Source: DATJGR01 sp963735085 (lineage in GTDB: Bacteria; Pseudomonadota; Gammaproteobacteria; Pseudomonadales; Azotimanducaceae). Taken from it: 64,000 nucleotides of DNA. Position numbers and translations under genes: made by a program. This document shows, in pieces, positions 25,743 to 35,367 of the stretch. Numbering within the stretch: the stretch's first letter is position 1; every line of letters starts with the position of its first letter. The DNA lies in NCBI GenBank assembly GCA_963735085.1, contig CAVTJP010000002.1, positions 992,001-1,056,000 of the forward strand, given 5' to 3'. Under the pieces are notes generated by a model. The model ran no database searches and had not been told where the DNA came from. It was given only the letters and a program-made list of their open reading frames with translations.

Positions 25743-26960
25743 CTAGAAATTATCCGGACAGTGCGGCGCATGCAGCGTCGCGAAGATGCGGGTCGCGCGT
25801 TCTAGCACCGCGGCGTCGGCGTCGAGCATCCCCCACTGCGCCAGTTGCCGCGGCGAACGATAGCCGCTGTACAAACTCGCCAGCGCTTTCACAGACAACG
25901 TCGCGTCGGCGTTTTCCTGCGAAGGCGACACTGTGGCGCCGTCAGGCGAGCACTCGAGCCTGTAGCGGCCCGCATTCCACGGCGTCAGATCATCGGGCGT
26001 CACTTCGAGCGTGATCGAATCCGCGACATGATAGCCGCGCCCCGCCAGCGCCACCGGCGCATCGACGATACGCAGCCAGAGGCCATCGCGCGATTGACGG
26101 TTCAACAGTCTCGGCTCCATGAACAACTCCGGCGCCGGATCGTCGACCGGCGCGCGTGGCCAAGCGATACGACCGACGAGATCGTGACAGGCCAGCCACG
26201 ACCACAGACTGCGGTACGCCTCGCTGTCGAGCCAGATGAAATCCTTCACGGTGAGTTCCTGCGCCCGGGTCGGATGGGCGACCTTGTCGTTGCGCACGTG
26301 ATAGACGACGAAACCGCGCGGTGAACCGTCCGCGGCGTATGCGATCGCGATGTGCGTGGGCCCCATCGTCGGATTGCTCGACAGCGTGTTGTTCATCCAC
26401 AGCGGTTTGGCACGATGCAGATAGAGCGTTCGCCGTGCAACGAAATCGATGTAAAGCTGCTTCAGGACCGGATAGCCCGCATCCACATCGACGCGCGCGA
26501 CGCGATACGAACCAGCGTTGCGGTCGGCGAACCCGACATCCACGGTGTCGATTGCGTAACTCACCAGTTCACTCGACAACGCATACCCGTAGCGTTGATA
26601 GATCGCCGCCTGCGAGGCCCACAGCGCCGCCAACGCCTGACCGCGTTCACGCATGTCGGCGAGTGAGCGCGTCGTGATCCGCCGCAACAGCCCCCGACGC
26701 CGATATTCGGGCAAAGTCCCCACCGCGGTAACGCCGCCCAGCGCAACTGCCCGGCCGTTCGCGCGCATCGTAAACGGCACGCACGAATAGCTGGTCGCCA
26801 TGCATCCGTCGACGAACGCGCACAGCGTCCACTCCGGCCGATTGTTCTGCGCCACGATATTGTCCGGACCATCGCCGAACGATCCTGCGTAGACATACGA
26901 AGCAACAGCGCCGAACTGAACCATCTCGTCCGCCCGCGCCGCACGCACCTCTATGGACAT
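25743..26960 (-). CDS. Eis-like GNAT N-acetyltransferase
   Basis: 405 aa from the ATG at 26960, with AAGGAGAG about 7 nt upstream. The N-terminal GNAT domain has the acetyl-CoA loop VGTLPEYRRRGLLRRITT and, before it, VALGGVTAV. QALAALWASQAAIYQRYGYA follows. The second GNAT domain and C-terminal SCP2-like domain (MEPRLLNRQSRDG, YHVADSITLEVTPDDLTPWN) complete the three-domain Eis architecture of about 400 aa. Eis-type enzymes acetylate amines, including aminoglycosides and lysines. The gene lies 13 nt after the end of the GST gene on the same strand and is probably in one transcript with it and the MFS gene. Confidence 0.85.
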   Translation of the reverse strand: MSIEVRAARADEMVQFGAVASYVYAGSFGDGPDNIVAQNNRPEWTLCAFVDGCMATSYSCVPFTMRANGRAVALGGVTAVGTLPEYRRRGLLRRITTRSLADMRERGQALAALWASQAAIYQRYGYALSSELVSYAIDTVDVGFADRNAGSYRVARVDVDAGYPVLKQLYIDFVARRTLYLHRAKPLWMNNTLSSNPTMGPTHIAIAYAADGSPRGFVVYHVRNDKVAHPTRAQELTVKDFIWLDSEAYRSLWSWLACHDLVGRIAWPRAPVDDPAPELFMEPRLLNRQSRDGLWLRIVDAPVALAGRGYHVADSITLEVTPDDLTPWNAGRYRLECSPDGATVSPSQENADATLSVKALASLYSGYRSPRQLAQWGMLDADAAVLERATRIFATLHAPHCPDNF

Positions 26961-26973
26961 GTCAGATCTCTCC

Positions 26974-27642
26974 TTACGCTTCGGGCTGGTCACGCGGCGT
27001 TGCCGGCCGCGGAATGTCACCGACCTTCGCCGGCACATCGTAGCCGCGCTGCACTGCGGCTCGATTCGCAATCAACTGGTACCACCGCGCCACGTGCGGA
27101 AAGTCGTTCAGTTCGATCTGCTGCCACTCGAATCGCGCAATCCACGGCCACGTCGCAATGTCGGCGATCGAATAATCGTCGGCCAGGTATTCGTGATCGC
27201 GCAGCCGCACATCGAGCACGCCGTACAGTCGCTGGGCCTCGCGCTTGAAACGCTCTTCGGCGTACGGCGCTTTGCCAGGATTGAAGCGCAGAAAATGATG
27301 CACCTGGCCGAGCATCGGTCCGACGCCGCCCATCTGCAGCATCAGCCATTCGAGCGTCTGCCAGCGATCGCGTCCCATCAGCGCGCCGTACTTGTCGGCC
27401 AGATACAACAGGATTGCGCCGGATTCCATCAACGCGCGCTCGCCACCATTAGCCGCATCAGCCGCATCGTGATCGACGATCGCCGGAATTTTGTTGTTGG
27501 GGCTGATCGCGAGGAACGCCGGCGCGAATTGCTGATCCTTGCCAATATCGACGGCGTGCACGCTGTAGTCCACACCAAGCTCCTCCAGCGCAATCGACAC
27601 CTTGCGGCCGTTCGGCGTGGACCATGTGTACAGATCGATCAT
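26974..27642 (-). CDS. Glutathione S-transferase (nu/YfcG-YghU type)
   Basis: 222 aa from the ATG at 27642, whose codon overlaps the stop of the upstream MFS gene (ATGA). The N-terminus IDLYTWSTPNGRKVSIALEE has the Thr/Asn active site of nu-class GSTs. SPNNKIPAIVDHD is the cis-Pro loop and LMESGAILLYLADKYG the glutathione site. The C-terminal SIADIATWPWI helix completes the fold. These enzymes reduce disulfides or peroxides with two GSH molecules. The longer open frame extending to 28839 is an antisense artefact. Confidence 0.88.
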   Translation of the reverse strand: MIDLYTWSTPNGRKVSIALEELGVDYSVHAVDIGKDQQFAPAFLAISPNNKIPAIVDHDAADAANGGERALMESGAILLYLADKYGALMGRDRWQTLEWLMLQMGGVGPMLGQVHHFLRFNPGKAPYAEERFKREAQRLYGVLDVRLRDHEYLADDYSIADIATWPWIARFEWQQIELNDFPHVARWYQLIANRAAVQRGYDVPAKVGDIPRPATPRDQPEA

Positions 27643-29030
27643 CCGCCGCCCTGCTCTGCCAGACCATCGCCGAGGCGTATGCCCTTCGCTGCAATCGACG
27701 AACGCAGTTCCTCCTGACGCGCGCGGTTCAGCGGGAAATTCCAGATGAACGATGTCGAGATGAACATCAGCACCACCGGGATGCCGCAGAACGCGTATTT
27801 CAACGCTGCCAGACCGTGCGGGTCGTTGTGGTGCTGCGGATCGAATCCGAAGAACTGCACCAGCGGCAGCGCGATGCCTGACGCCAGCGCAATGGCCATC
27901 TTGTCGCCCATCGCCCACAGCGCCATGAACAACGCGCCGCGCTGCTGGTCGGTCTCTACGGTGTCGTGATCGATGACGTCTGCGGCCATCGACGGCGCGA
28001 GGATCGCACTGGCCGGCGCAAGCAGGCCGGTGAAGAAATTCAGCACGATGTAGTAGACGAACTGGCCGGGCTGGAACAGCAATACCAGGCTGAAGATACC
28101 AACACCGAGCAGCGACGACACCGCGAGCAACCGATGTTTGCTGAAATGCGGCGCGATACGCACGAAGATCGGCGTGCCGATGACCTGGCCGGCGAAATAG
28201 GTCAGCAGGATCAGCGGCCACTGAGTCGCATCGGCGAGCAGGTAGAAGGTGACGAAAAAAACGAACAGCGTGTTGATGCAGTTCCAACCCACCGCACCGA
28301 TGACGTTCGACACCAGTAAGCGCATGAACGGCCGATTGCGCGCGACCAACGTGAGCGCTTTGCGCAATTGCAGCGGTTGTGACGGCGCGAACTTCACTTG
28401 CGGCACCGTGATGAGCATCCACACCACGCTGACGATCAACACCGCAACCGTCGACCATGCAATGATCTTCAGCATCGGCTGCATGCTGTGCGGCGCATCC
28501 GCCTGCGCCCAGCCAAACCCGGCGTGCGCCAGCCACGCCAACGCCAGCGGCAGCAGCACCGTCAGCAGCAGACCGATGTTCGAAGCCCACGCGCGCGCGC
28601 CGGTGATGCGCGAACGCTCGTTGTAGTCTTCCGATATCTCCGCGGCCCACGCCGACACCGGAATGCTGATCAACGTCCAGCCGAGATACAGCACCGCGAC
28701 CACGCAGAACAAATAGAGCGCGCTCGGATGTGCGACGAATGGATCGAACACCGCTACCGTCGCAATCGCCATCACCGGCAGGCCGATCGCGATCCACAGC
28801 CCGCGCCTGCCCCAGCGGGCCGGCGTGCGATCGGACCACGCGCCAATGAACGGGTCGGTCAGCACGTCGGTGATGCGCGTCAGCATCAGCACCACGCCGA
28901 TCGTCGCCAGACCGATACCGAGTTCACCGCCATAGTACGGTGTGAGATACAACGCCAGCGGCAGGCCGCCCATCGCCAGCGGCATGCTGAGGAATCCGAA
29001 TGCAAACAGTTCGCGCGTTTTCAGTTGCAT
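27639..29030 (-). CDS. MFS transporter, GPH (MelB-like) family
   Basis: 463 aa with about 12 hydrophobic helices. It has the GPH signature after helix 2: TRITDVLTDPFIGAWSDRTP, then RWGRRGLWI. The protein otherwise matches glycoside-pentoside-hexuronide:cation symporters, which import sugars or related solutes with Na+ or H+. It is translationally coupled to the GST gene (4-nt overlap), so import and glutathione chemistry may be linked. It is the first gene of a three-gene minus-strand unit and divergent from the aminotransferase. Confidence 0.85.
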   Translation of the reverse strand: MQLKTRELFAFGFLSMPLAMGGLPLALYLTPYYGGELGIGLATIGVVLMLTRITDVLTDPFIGAWSDRTPARWGRRGLWIAIGLPVMAIATVAVFDPFVAHPSALYLFCVVAVLYLGWTLISIPVSAWAAEISEDYNERSRITGARAWASNIGLLLTVLLPLALAWLAHAGFGWAQADAPHSMQPMLKIIAWSTVAVLIVSVVWMLITVPQVKFAPSQPLQLRKALTLVARNRPFMRLLVSNVIGAVGWNCINTLFVFFVTFYLLADATQWPLILLTYFAGQVIGTPIFVRIAPHFSKHRLLAVSSLLGVGIFSLVLLFQPGQFVYYIVLNFFTGLLAPASAILAPSMAADVIDHDTVETDQQRGALFMALWAMGDKMAIALASGIALPLVQFFGFDPQHHNDPHGLAALKYAFCGIPVVLMFISTSFIWNFPLNRARQEELRSSIAAKGIRLGDGLAEQGGG

Positions 29031-29110
29031 TCACGTCTCCGCAGGCTACCGGTCAGATACTCGATTCGGATATGGTTCCCCAACTCGTGTAGTACGCCAG
29101 GGCCGCGACC

Positions 29111-30262
29111 ATGATCTACGACTTTGCGGTGGGACGCACCAATCCCGAGACATTTCCACTCGAAGCATTCAAGCATGCGGCATCTCGTGCGATCGAGCGC
29201 GACCACGCGCTGTATGCGAACTATCCGGGCGCGCTCGGCCACGAGCGTCTGCGCGCGCTGCTGGCACAACGCGAATCCGAACGCGAAGGCGTACCGGTAT
29301 CCGCCGAACGCATCGCGCTGACGAATGGTTCGATGCAGGCGGTGACGCTCATCGCGCAGGCCTTGATCGAACGCGCAAACAACATCGTCATCACCGAGGA
29401 GTTCACCTACCCCGGCACGATTTCGGCATACCGCAGCCTCGGCATCGAGATGGTCGGCATACCAATCGACGCCGACGGCATTCGCCCCGATGCACTCGAA
29501 CGCGCGCTCGACGACCTCGCTGGCAAAGGCACGCCGCCGCGCTTCATCTATACCGAGGCGACCTATCAGAACCCCACAGGCACCACGATACCGCGCGCGC
29601 GTCGCGTACAGATTCTCGAGCTGGCGAAACGCTTCGGGGTCACTCTGGTGGAAGACAACTGTTACGGCGACGTGCACTTCGACGGTGTCAAGCCGCCGGC
29701 GTTTTACGCGCTCGACGACTACAAACAGCAGATCTACGTGTGTTCGTTGTCGAAGATTCTGGCGCCCGGTGTGCGGCTGGGCTACTTCATGGCGAACGAC
29801 GCCGATCTGTTTCAACGCGTGCTGAGCCGCCGCAACGACGCCGGCAGCAATACGCTCGCGGCATCGATCGTCGCGGAATATCTGGACGGTCGCATCTGGC
29901 CGCACTGCGACGAACAGAACGTCGCGTTCAAACACAAACGCGATCTGTTGACGGCTGCGCTCGAGGCGCACGTTGCCGAGAGTTGTCGCTGGTCAGCGCC
30001 TGCGGGCGGTTTGTTCCTGTGGCTGCGGCTGCCGGACGATACCGATCGCGACAAACTGCAATCGTTGACGGATCAACGCGGTTTCCGCTATGCGCGCGGG
30101 CAGGCCTTTCAGGTGAGCAACGAAGACGTGCCGTACCTGCGGCTCGCGTTCGGGCACCTGCCCGACGCGGTGATCGAGCCTGGAATCGAAGTGCTGGCAT
30201 CCTGCATCCGCGAAGCGCGCACGTCGAACGAACCCGGCAGACCTACATCGCTGTATCGCTGA
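29111..30262 (+). CDS. PLP-dependent aminotransferase (class I/II, MocR-like fold)
   Basis: 383 aa. Fold-type I aminotransferase with YPGALGHERLRALLAQR, ALTNGSMQAVTLIAQAL, YTEATYQNPTGTTIP (substrate/PLP Asn154), VEDNCYGDVHF (Asp182) and the PLP lysine in VCSLSKILAPGVRLGY (Lys215). It has no GntR DNA-binding domain, so it is an enzyme rather than a MocR regulator. It probably transaminates an amino acid or aromatic substrate (2-aminoadipate/aromatic type). The 3' end overlaps the convergent MFS gene by 20 nt. Confidence 0.85.
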   Translation: MIYDFAVGRTNPETFPLEAFKHAASRAIERDHALYANYPGALGHERLRALLAQRESEREGVPVSAERIALTNGSMQAVTLIAQALIERANNIVITEEFTYPGTISAYRSLGIEMVGIPIDADGIRPDALERALDDLAGKGTPPRFIYTEATYQNPTGTTIPRARRVQILELAKRFGVTLVEDNCYGDVHFDGVKPPAFYALDDYKQQIYVCSLSKILAPGVRLGYFMANDADLFQRVLSRRNDAGSNTLAASIVAEYLDGRIWPHCDEQNVAFKHKRDLLTAALEAHVAESCRWSAPAGGLFLWLRLPDDTDRDKLQSLTDQRGFRYARGQAFQVSNEDVPYLRLAFGHLPDAVIEPGIEVLASCIREARTSNEPGRPTSLYR

Positions 30263-31556
30263 GCGCCAGGTCGGGTGCGCGAAGATCGATCACCACGCGC
30301 CGCAACAGCGGTACCAGCGCGAACAATCCGACGATCGAACCCACCCACACCGCCAACGTGACCGACGTGGCCGATGCCAGCACCCCGGCAATCAATGCGC
30401 CGAGCGGCAACAGCACGCCGGTCATCACCTGCAGCAGCCCATTCGCGCGCGCCATCACGTCGAGTGGCAAGACGGCCTGCCGGTAGCTGTTGGCAAGAAT
30501 CAGAAACGCGACCATCGCGCCATCGCCGAGCAATTGACTCGCCGACAAGCACGCCACGCTGAGTGTGGGTTCGATGGCTGCCAGCGCAACGAACAACCCA
30601 GCGAATTTGCCGATCGCGAGCGTCACGATCATCGCGCGGCCGAGGCCGAGGCGAACCGATATCGACGACGCCACGAATGCGCCAGCCAACGCGCTCACCC
30701 CGCCCAGGCTGATGACGATGCCGATCGTCGCGACGTCGAGTTCGAGTGTCTGGAGTGCATATAACATGTACAGCGCCATGAAGAAGCCGTTGGCGAGGTC
30801 GCCGATTGCAAATGCAACGAACGTCGGCCCGACAACGGGGTGGCCGAAGCCGGCGCGCGCGCCGATGCGAATGTCTTCCAGCAACGACGTCTCGGCGCTT
30901 GCAACGTTGTGATGATCCTCTTGCGTCCGAATGCTCGCGAGCAGCACCGCTGAGACGACGTACGACGCTGCATCGATGAGCATCGTCACCGGCGCCGTCA
31001 ACAGCTGAATCAGCACACCGGCCAGACCTGGCCCGCCGATTTCCGCAACCGAATCCGTCGCCTGCAGCTTCGAGTTGCCTTCGATCAGATGCTCGCGGCC
31101 GATCAAGATCGGCAGATAGGCGTTATCGGCGAGCGCGAATAGCGCCGAGCAGCCACCCACGCACGCCGCCACGACATAGAGCTGAGCCATTCCAAGCTGC
31201 GCGCACCACGCAGCGACCGGAATGCTGAATACCAGCAGCGCCCGCGCGATGTCGGTCGCAATCAATACCGGCCGTTTGGCGTGGCGATCGATGAAGCCGC
31301 CCGCGAACAGCCCGACGAGCACGCCGGGCGTGACTTCGAGCGCGCTCAAGATTGCGATCTGTACCGGATCGGACGTGACCAGCAGAATCGCGATCACCGG
31401 TAACGCGGTGCGCGTGATCCGGCTGCCGAACGCGCTGACCGTTTGCGCACCCCACAGGCGCATGAAGTCGCGATGGCGCGCGAGTGGGCCGAGTGAAGCG
31501 CGCGTCAGATCGATGGCGGCTGGCGCCTGGCAATGCGTCCGTCCCAGCGCAACCAC
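30243..31556 (-). CDS. MFS transporter (EntS-like exporter family)
   Basis: 437 aa from a GTG at 31556, 52 nt inside the upstream serine-hydrolase gene; no better start precedes the first helix. The N-terminus HRDFMRLWGAQTVSAFGSRI and GLFAGGFIDRHAKRPVLIATD (A-motif loop) are typical of the MFS_3 group of multidrug or siderophore exporters. About 12 helices. As the last gene of the seven-gene catabolic run it may export an intermediate or protect against a toxic substrate; direction of transport is inferred from family only. Confidence 0.8.
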   Translation of the reverse strand: MVALGRTHCQAPAAIDLTRASLGPLARHRDFMRLWGAQTVSAFGSRITRTALPVIAILLVTSDPVQIAILSALEVTPGVLVGLFAGGFIDRHAKRPVLIATDIARALLVFSIPVAAWCAQLGMAQLYVVAACVGGCSALFALADNAYLPILIGREHLIEGNSKLQATDSVAEIGGPGLAGVLIQLLTAPVTMLIDAASYVVSAVLLASIRTQEDHHNVASAETSLLEDIRIGARAGFGHPVVGPTFVAFAIGDLANGFFMALYMLYALQTLELDVATIGIVISLGGVSALAGAFVASSISVRLGLGRAMIVTLAIGKFAGLFVALAAIEPTLSVACLSASQLLGDGAMVAFLILANSYRQAVLPLDVMARANGLLQVMTGVLLPLGALIAGVLASATSVTLAVWVGSIVGLFALVPLLRRVVIDLRAPDLALSDTAM

Positions 31557-32872
31557 GCGATTGCGCCGGTGTCGTCGCGCAGGAATTCGACGCGTTCGCC
31601 TTTGCGTGGACCATTCAGAACGGCCGCGCGATCGTGGCCCGTGAACGACACCATCGCAGGCGGCAATGGAATCGGCCGCACTGTCGGATCGGCGACGAAC
31701 TTCGGCGCCGGCGTGCCGACGATGCGCAACAGGTTGCCGTCCACCGCAACGTCGAGATGTTCAAGTGTTGCGTGGTAGCCGCCGGCGTATTCGTCAAATT
31801 GCACGTCGAGGCCGACAGCTTCGCGCGGTGCGGCTTTATCGAATCCGAGAAAGTGGCGTTGCGCGTAGTCGGCAATCGTCTGGCGCGTTTCGCGGCCGGT
31901 GTCGGCATTCGTCAACACCGTCACAGCAAAGCCCGCGGACGGAATCAGCTCGAACGATGACAACTGACCGTTGGTAGCGCCGCCATGCTTGACGAGGGTG
32001 CGAGAATCGCCGGCATCGTCGAGCATCCACGAAATACCGATCGATTCACACATGCTGCCGGCCGGACGCTGCACCTGTTGCATCGCCTCGATCGTTTCGC
32101 GATGCAATACATTTGGCACGTCGATCGCACCGACGTGCAACGCGGCATACCGCAACTGGTCCACGACGTTCGAGATTACGCCGCCGCCCCCTGCCCCGCT
32201 GCGCCACATATGCCAGCGCCGCGCGACCTGCGGGCCTTCGGCCGTGACGATGTGACCCGACGCGACGCGATACGTGATGCAATCCTCAGGGAAGTAGAAG
32301 GATTCGCGCATGTCGAGCGGCGCGAAGACGCGCTCGGCAACGACGTATTCGAATGGCTTGCCGCGCAGGGTCTCGACGATGTGGGACAGCACATAGAACG
32401 CCGCGTTGCTGTACGAAAATGTCGTAGCCGCCGGAACCCGTTGCGGCGAGTTCGCCATCTTCGCCACAATGGCGCCGATCGCGTCGTCACCGCGGCCGGT
32501 GTCTTTGAAATAGTCGCCAACGTATCCGGTATGGTGCGTGACCAGATCGCGCACGGTGATGCGCGCGGCGTCGGCTTCGGATTGCAGCCGGAAGTGCGGC
32601 AGATACGTGCGCACCGTTGCGTCGAGATCGAGCGTACCCTCCTCGACGAGTTGCATCAGCGCGGTTGCGGTGACGGTCTTCGATGTGGAGCCGATCTGAA
32701 ACAGCGTGCGCGCGGTGATGGGGAGCGGATTCTCGACGCTGGTGACGCCGACCCCGCCCACGTACATCACACCGCCGTGCAGTACGCCAATTGCCGCGCC
32801 AGGCACCTGCAGCCGTTCGTTTTCTGCGCACGCAAACTCAATCAGTTCATCAGGCAGCGCGCGAATCTCCAC
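31505..32872 (-). CDS. Class C beta-lactamase-fold serine hydrolase
   Basis: 455 aa without a signal peptide. Penicillin-binding-fold motifs are SxxK at Ser62-Thr-Ser-Lys65 (QIGSTSKTVTATAL), YxN at Tyr154-Ser-Asn156, and a KHGG triad replacing KTG (LVKHGGATNGQ). The C-terminal extension of about 100 residues is lipocalin-like. Cytoplasmic members of this family are esterases, amidases or D-aminopeptidases rather than antibiotic-resistance enzymes. It starts 3 nt after the D-aminoacylase-type gene and overlaps the MFS gene, so all three are likely co-translated. Confidence 0.85.
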   Translation of the reverse strand: MEIRALPDELIEFACAENERLQVPGAAIGVLHGGVMYVGGVGVTSVENPLPITARTLFQIGSTSKTVTATALMQLVEEGTLDLDATVRTYLPHFRLQSEADAARITVRDLVTHHTGYVGDYFKDTGRGDDAIGAIVAKMANSPQRVPAATTFSYSNAAFYVLSHIVETLRGKPFEYVVAERVFAPLDMRESFYFPEDCITYRVASGHIVTAEGPQVARRWHMWRSGAGGGGVISNVVDQLRYAALHVGAIDVPNVLHRETIEAMQQVQRPAGSMCESIGISWMLDDAGDSRTLVKHGGATNGQLSSFELIPSAGFAVTVLTNADTGRETRQTIADYAQRHFLGFDKAAPREAVGLDVQFDEYAGGYHATLEHLDVAVDGNLLRIVGTPAPKFVADPTVRPIPLPPAMVSFTGHDRAAVLNGPRKGERVEFLRDDTGAIAWLRWDGRIARRQPPSI

Positions 32873-32875
32873 GTG

Positions 32876-34357
32876 CTACTCGAACGCAGTGCGTTTGTAG
32901 CGCAGCATTTTGCCGCTGCCGATGCCGCTGTGACGGCCCGATTCGTAGGCGATCTCGCCGTTGACGACGACCAGCGCGATGCCGTCCGGTTCGCGTTGCG
33001 GTTCGTCGTACGTCGCGGTGTCGATCACCGTGGCCGGATCGAACAGCACCAGGTCGGCCCAATAGCCTTCTCTTATGCGGCCGCGTTCCACCATGCCGAA
33101 CGTTTCTGCCGACAGCGATGTCATCCGCCGCACGGCTTCGGCGAGCCCGAGCGTGCCGCGCTCGCGCACGTAATGTCCCAACACGCGCGGAAAGGTGCCG
33201 AACAGGCGCGGGTGCGGCCGGCCGCGCAGATCCGGAATGCCATCGGAGCCGACCATCATGTCGGTATGGCGCAGATTCGTTTCGACGTCCGCTTCGTCGA
33301 TGATGAACTGGATGCAGATCGTGCGATCCCCTAGCGGGGCCGTCAGGATGTCCCTGACGAGATCGGTGATGTCGATGCTGCGTTCGGCCGCGACATCGAC
33401 GAGCATGCGGCCTTCGAGTTCGCGAAACGCCGGACAACTGGCGATGCGGATCACTTCGGCCAACGTGCGATCGATCTTGTTGAGATTGAAGTATTCGATC
33501 ATGCGGCCGCTGCCGGCCGTGTATGGATACACATCGAGGGTCACGCGCTGACCCGAGGCGATCGCGCGATCGATGCGTTCGAGCGAGTCTTTCACCTTGC
33601 CCCAGTTTGCCCGGCCGGCGCTTTTGTGGTGTGAGATGTGCAGATGCACGTCGCTTTCGAGCCCGATGCGCAACGATTCCTCGATCGCTTCGAGCAGCCG
33701 GTCGCCTTCGTTGCGCATGTGGGTGGTGTACAGACCGTCGAATGCCTTCACCCTCTGCGCCAATTCGATCACCTCTTCGGTGCCACTCCAGCGCCCCGGC
33801 CGATAGATGAGACCGGTCGAGAATCCGCACGCGCCCTGCTCCATCGCACGTTCGACATGGCCGCGCATCGTTGCCAGTTCAGCCGCATCGGGTGCGCGCT
33901 GTTCCATGCCCATCGTCATCGCCCGTACGGTGTTGTGGCCAACCAGCATCATGTTGTTGATCGCGGGCTTGCGCTGCAGCGCCGCCACGAAATAGCCCGC
34001 CAGATCGGTGAACTCGCCGCTGAGACCGGCGAGAATGCCACCACTTGCGGCGACCGCATCTTTGGTCGGATCGGCCGGAATCGCGCTGAAGCCGCAATTG
34101 CCGCTGACGACAGTCGTCACGCCCTGCGCGAGTTTGAATTCCATGCCCGGATAGCGGAAGAACGCGCCGTCGTCGTGCGCGTGCGTGTCGATGAAGCCGG
34201 GTGCAAGACACGCGCCTTTACCGTCGATTTCTCGCTTCGCCGCGCCGGCGCGACCCACCGCGGTGATACGTCCGCCATCGATTTCCACGTCGGCGTCAAA
34301 CGCGTCAGCGCCACTGCCGTCGAGTACGCGTACATTGCGTATTGCCAGATCGGTCAT
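32876..34357 (-). CDS. N-acyl-D-amino-acid deacylase-type amidohydrolase
   Basis: 493 aa, amidohydrolase superfamily. Metal-site motifs are PGFIDTHAHDDG (His59, His61), VVSGNCGFSA (Cys88, the zinc-bridging Cys typical of D-aminoacylase), YTTHMRNEG, HLHISHHKSAG and a catalytic Asp in MVGSDG. The C-terminus has the family's RGRIREGYWADLVLFDP. It hydrolyses N-acyl-D-amino acids or related amides. The start ATG overlaps the stop of the preceding alpha/beta-hydrolase gene (ATGA), and the next gene follows after 3 nt. Confidence 0.88.
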   Translation of the reverse strand: MTDLAIRNVRVLDGSGADAFDADVEIDGGRITAVGRAGAAKREIDGKGACLAPGFIDTHAHDDGAFFRYPGMEFKLAQGVTTVVSGNCGFSAIPADPTKDAVAASGGILAGLSGEFTDLAGYFVAALQRKPAINNMMLVGHNTVRAMTMGMEQRAPDAAELATMRGHVERAMEQGACGFSTGLIYRPGRWSGTEEVIELAQRVKAFDGLYTTHMRNEGDRLLEAIEESLRIGLESDVHLHISHHKSAGRANWGKVKDSLERIDRAIASGQRVTLDVYPYTAGSGRMIEYFNLNKIDRTLAEVIRIASCPAFRELEGRMLVDVAAERSIDITDLVRDILTAPLGDRTICIQFIIDEADVETNLRHTDMMVGSDGIPDLRGRPHPRLFGTFPRVLGHYVRERGTLGLAEAVRRMTSLSAETFGMVERGRIREGYWADLVLFDPATVIDTATYDEPQREPDGIALVVVNGEIAYESGRHSGIGSGKMLRYKRTAFE

Positions 34358-35319
34358 ATCAGATTCTCCATCCAGAACGCGACCATGTCGTCGCGAAACA
34401 GCTTCGCCTCACCATCCCGACTGCCGATCTTCGCACCTTTCCGACCGTAGCCTGCCTTCAGGCCGTAGACGAACAGGTCGCGATCGACGAGCCTCGGATC
34501 GGCTTGTCCGGTCAACGGATGGATCAGCGCACCGTCGTCGGCGATGTAGTTGTTCGGCGCATCCGGCGCTACGGCCGCATCTGCAATCGTCTCGATCGGC
34601 GTGTCGCGGTCGAAACTGTGCTGGGCGCCGTCGACGATTCGCAAGGTGGCGTGGCCGCCGCGCAATCTCATCGCCTGAATGTAGCCTTGTACCTGTTGCG
34701 GCAGACACCATTCGTCGCGATCGCCGATGATCGCGCGCACCACGGTGTCGCCGACGTCCGGATCGAGGAATTGATGGCCACACCATGGGTAGGCGGCATA
34801 TACCGCGCATAACGCGAGCGACTCACCGAGCACCGCGACGCTGAAGCGCCTCATCGCCGCCGTCAGCACTGCGGATCCGCCACGGCTGTGGCCCTGGGCG
34901 CCGATACGGTCCGAGGCGATTTCGGGCATTCCAGCCAGCGCGCGCACCGTGGCGAGCACGTCGTATGCGCTCGCGGCGAACGAATATTGCGCCTGATTCG
35001 CCACCGTCGAGGTGACGCCGCGCGTACCGAATGGATCGATCACGCACGCGGCGATGCCGAAGTTTGTGAACTTCTCCGCATGCGCAAGGTGCGACGGCGC
35101 AACGCTGAGACTGCCTGGCACGACGATGACGACCGGCACCGCGCGCTTCGCATCGGCCGGCAGGAACAACTTTGCGTCGATCACTGCGTGTTGCATGTCG
35201 CCTGCCTTGCTGATCACCTGGTAGTAGTTCACCGGGTTCGCGGTTTCGATCTCGATGTCGCGGCCGACGCAACCATTGCCGAAGACGATCTCGCGATCGC
35301 AGAGACGTGTCTCGTTCAT
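34354..35319 (-). CDS. Alpha/beta hydrolase (dienelactone-hydrolase-like)
   Basis: 321 aa. Central beta-sheet start VPVVIVVPGSLSV, nucleophile elbow IGAQGHSRGGSAV (Ser145), acid region IIGDRDEWC and His in GAQHSFDRD. The overall pattern is of DLH-like esterases and acyl hydrolases. It sits in the middle of the minus-strand catabolic run, between the GMC oxidoreductase (48-nt gap carrying an inverted repeat) and the D-aminoacylase-type gene (4-nt overlap). Substrate unknown; probably an ester, lactone or thioester. Confidence 0.8.
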   Translation of the reverse strand: MNETRLCDREIVFGNGCVGRDIEIETANPVNYYQVISKAGDMQHAVIDAKLFLPADAKRAVPVVIVVPGSLSVAPSHLAHAEKFTNFGIAACVIDPFGTRGVTSTVANQAQYSFAASAYDVLATVRALAGMPEIASDRIGAQGHSRGGSAVLTAAMRRFSVAVLGESLALCAVYAAYPWCGHQFLDPDVGDTVVRAIIGDRDEWCLPQQVQGYIQAMRLRGGHATLRIVDGAQHSFDRDTPIETIADAAVAPDAPNNYIADDGALIHPLTGQADPRLVDRDLFVYGLKAGYGRKGAKIGSRDGEAKLFRDDMVAFWMENLI

Positions 35320-35338
35320 CCCATCATCTCCGGAAAAC

Positions 35339-35363
35339 GAGGGTCAGAACGGTTCTGACCCTC
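35339..35363. repeat. Dispersed inverted repeat, copy 1 (GGTCAGA family)
   Basis: A perfect 12-bp inverted repeat (GAGGGTCAGAAC / GTTCTGACCCTC) with a 1-nt centre. It lies in the 48-nt gap between the GMC and alpha/beta-hydrolase genes, inside an operon. It shares the GAGGGTCAGA...TCTGACCCTC core with copies at 45021, 51816 and 59686. Confidence 0.8.
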
Positions 35364-35367
35364 TCTC

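Noticed and set aside
27643..28839. N-terminal extension of the GST frame to 621 codons
   Set aside because: The extra 399 codons are antisense-register to the MFS gene on the same strand in another frame and have no domain; the ATG at 27642 has the ATGA overlap.
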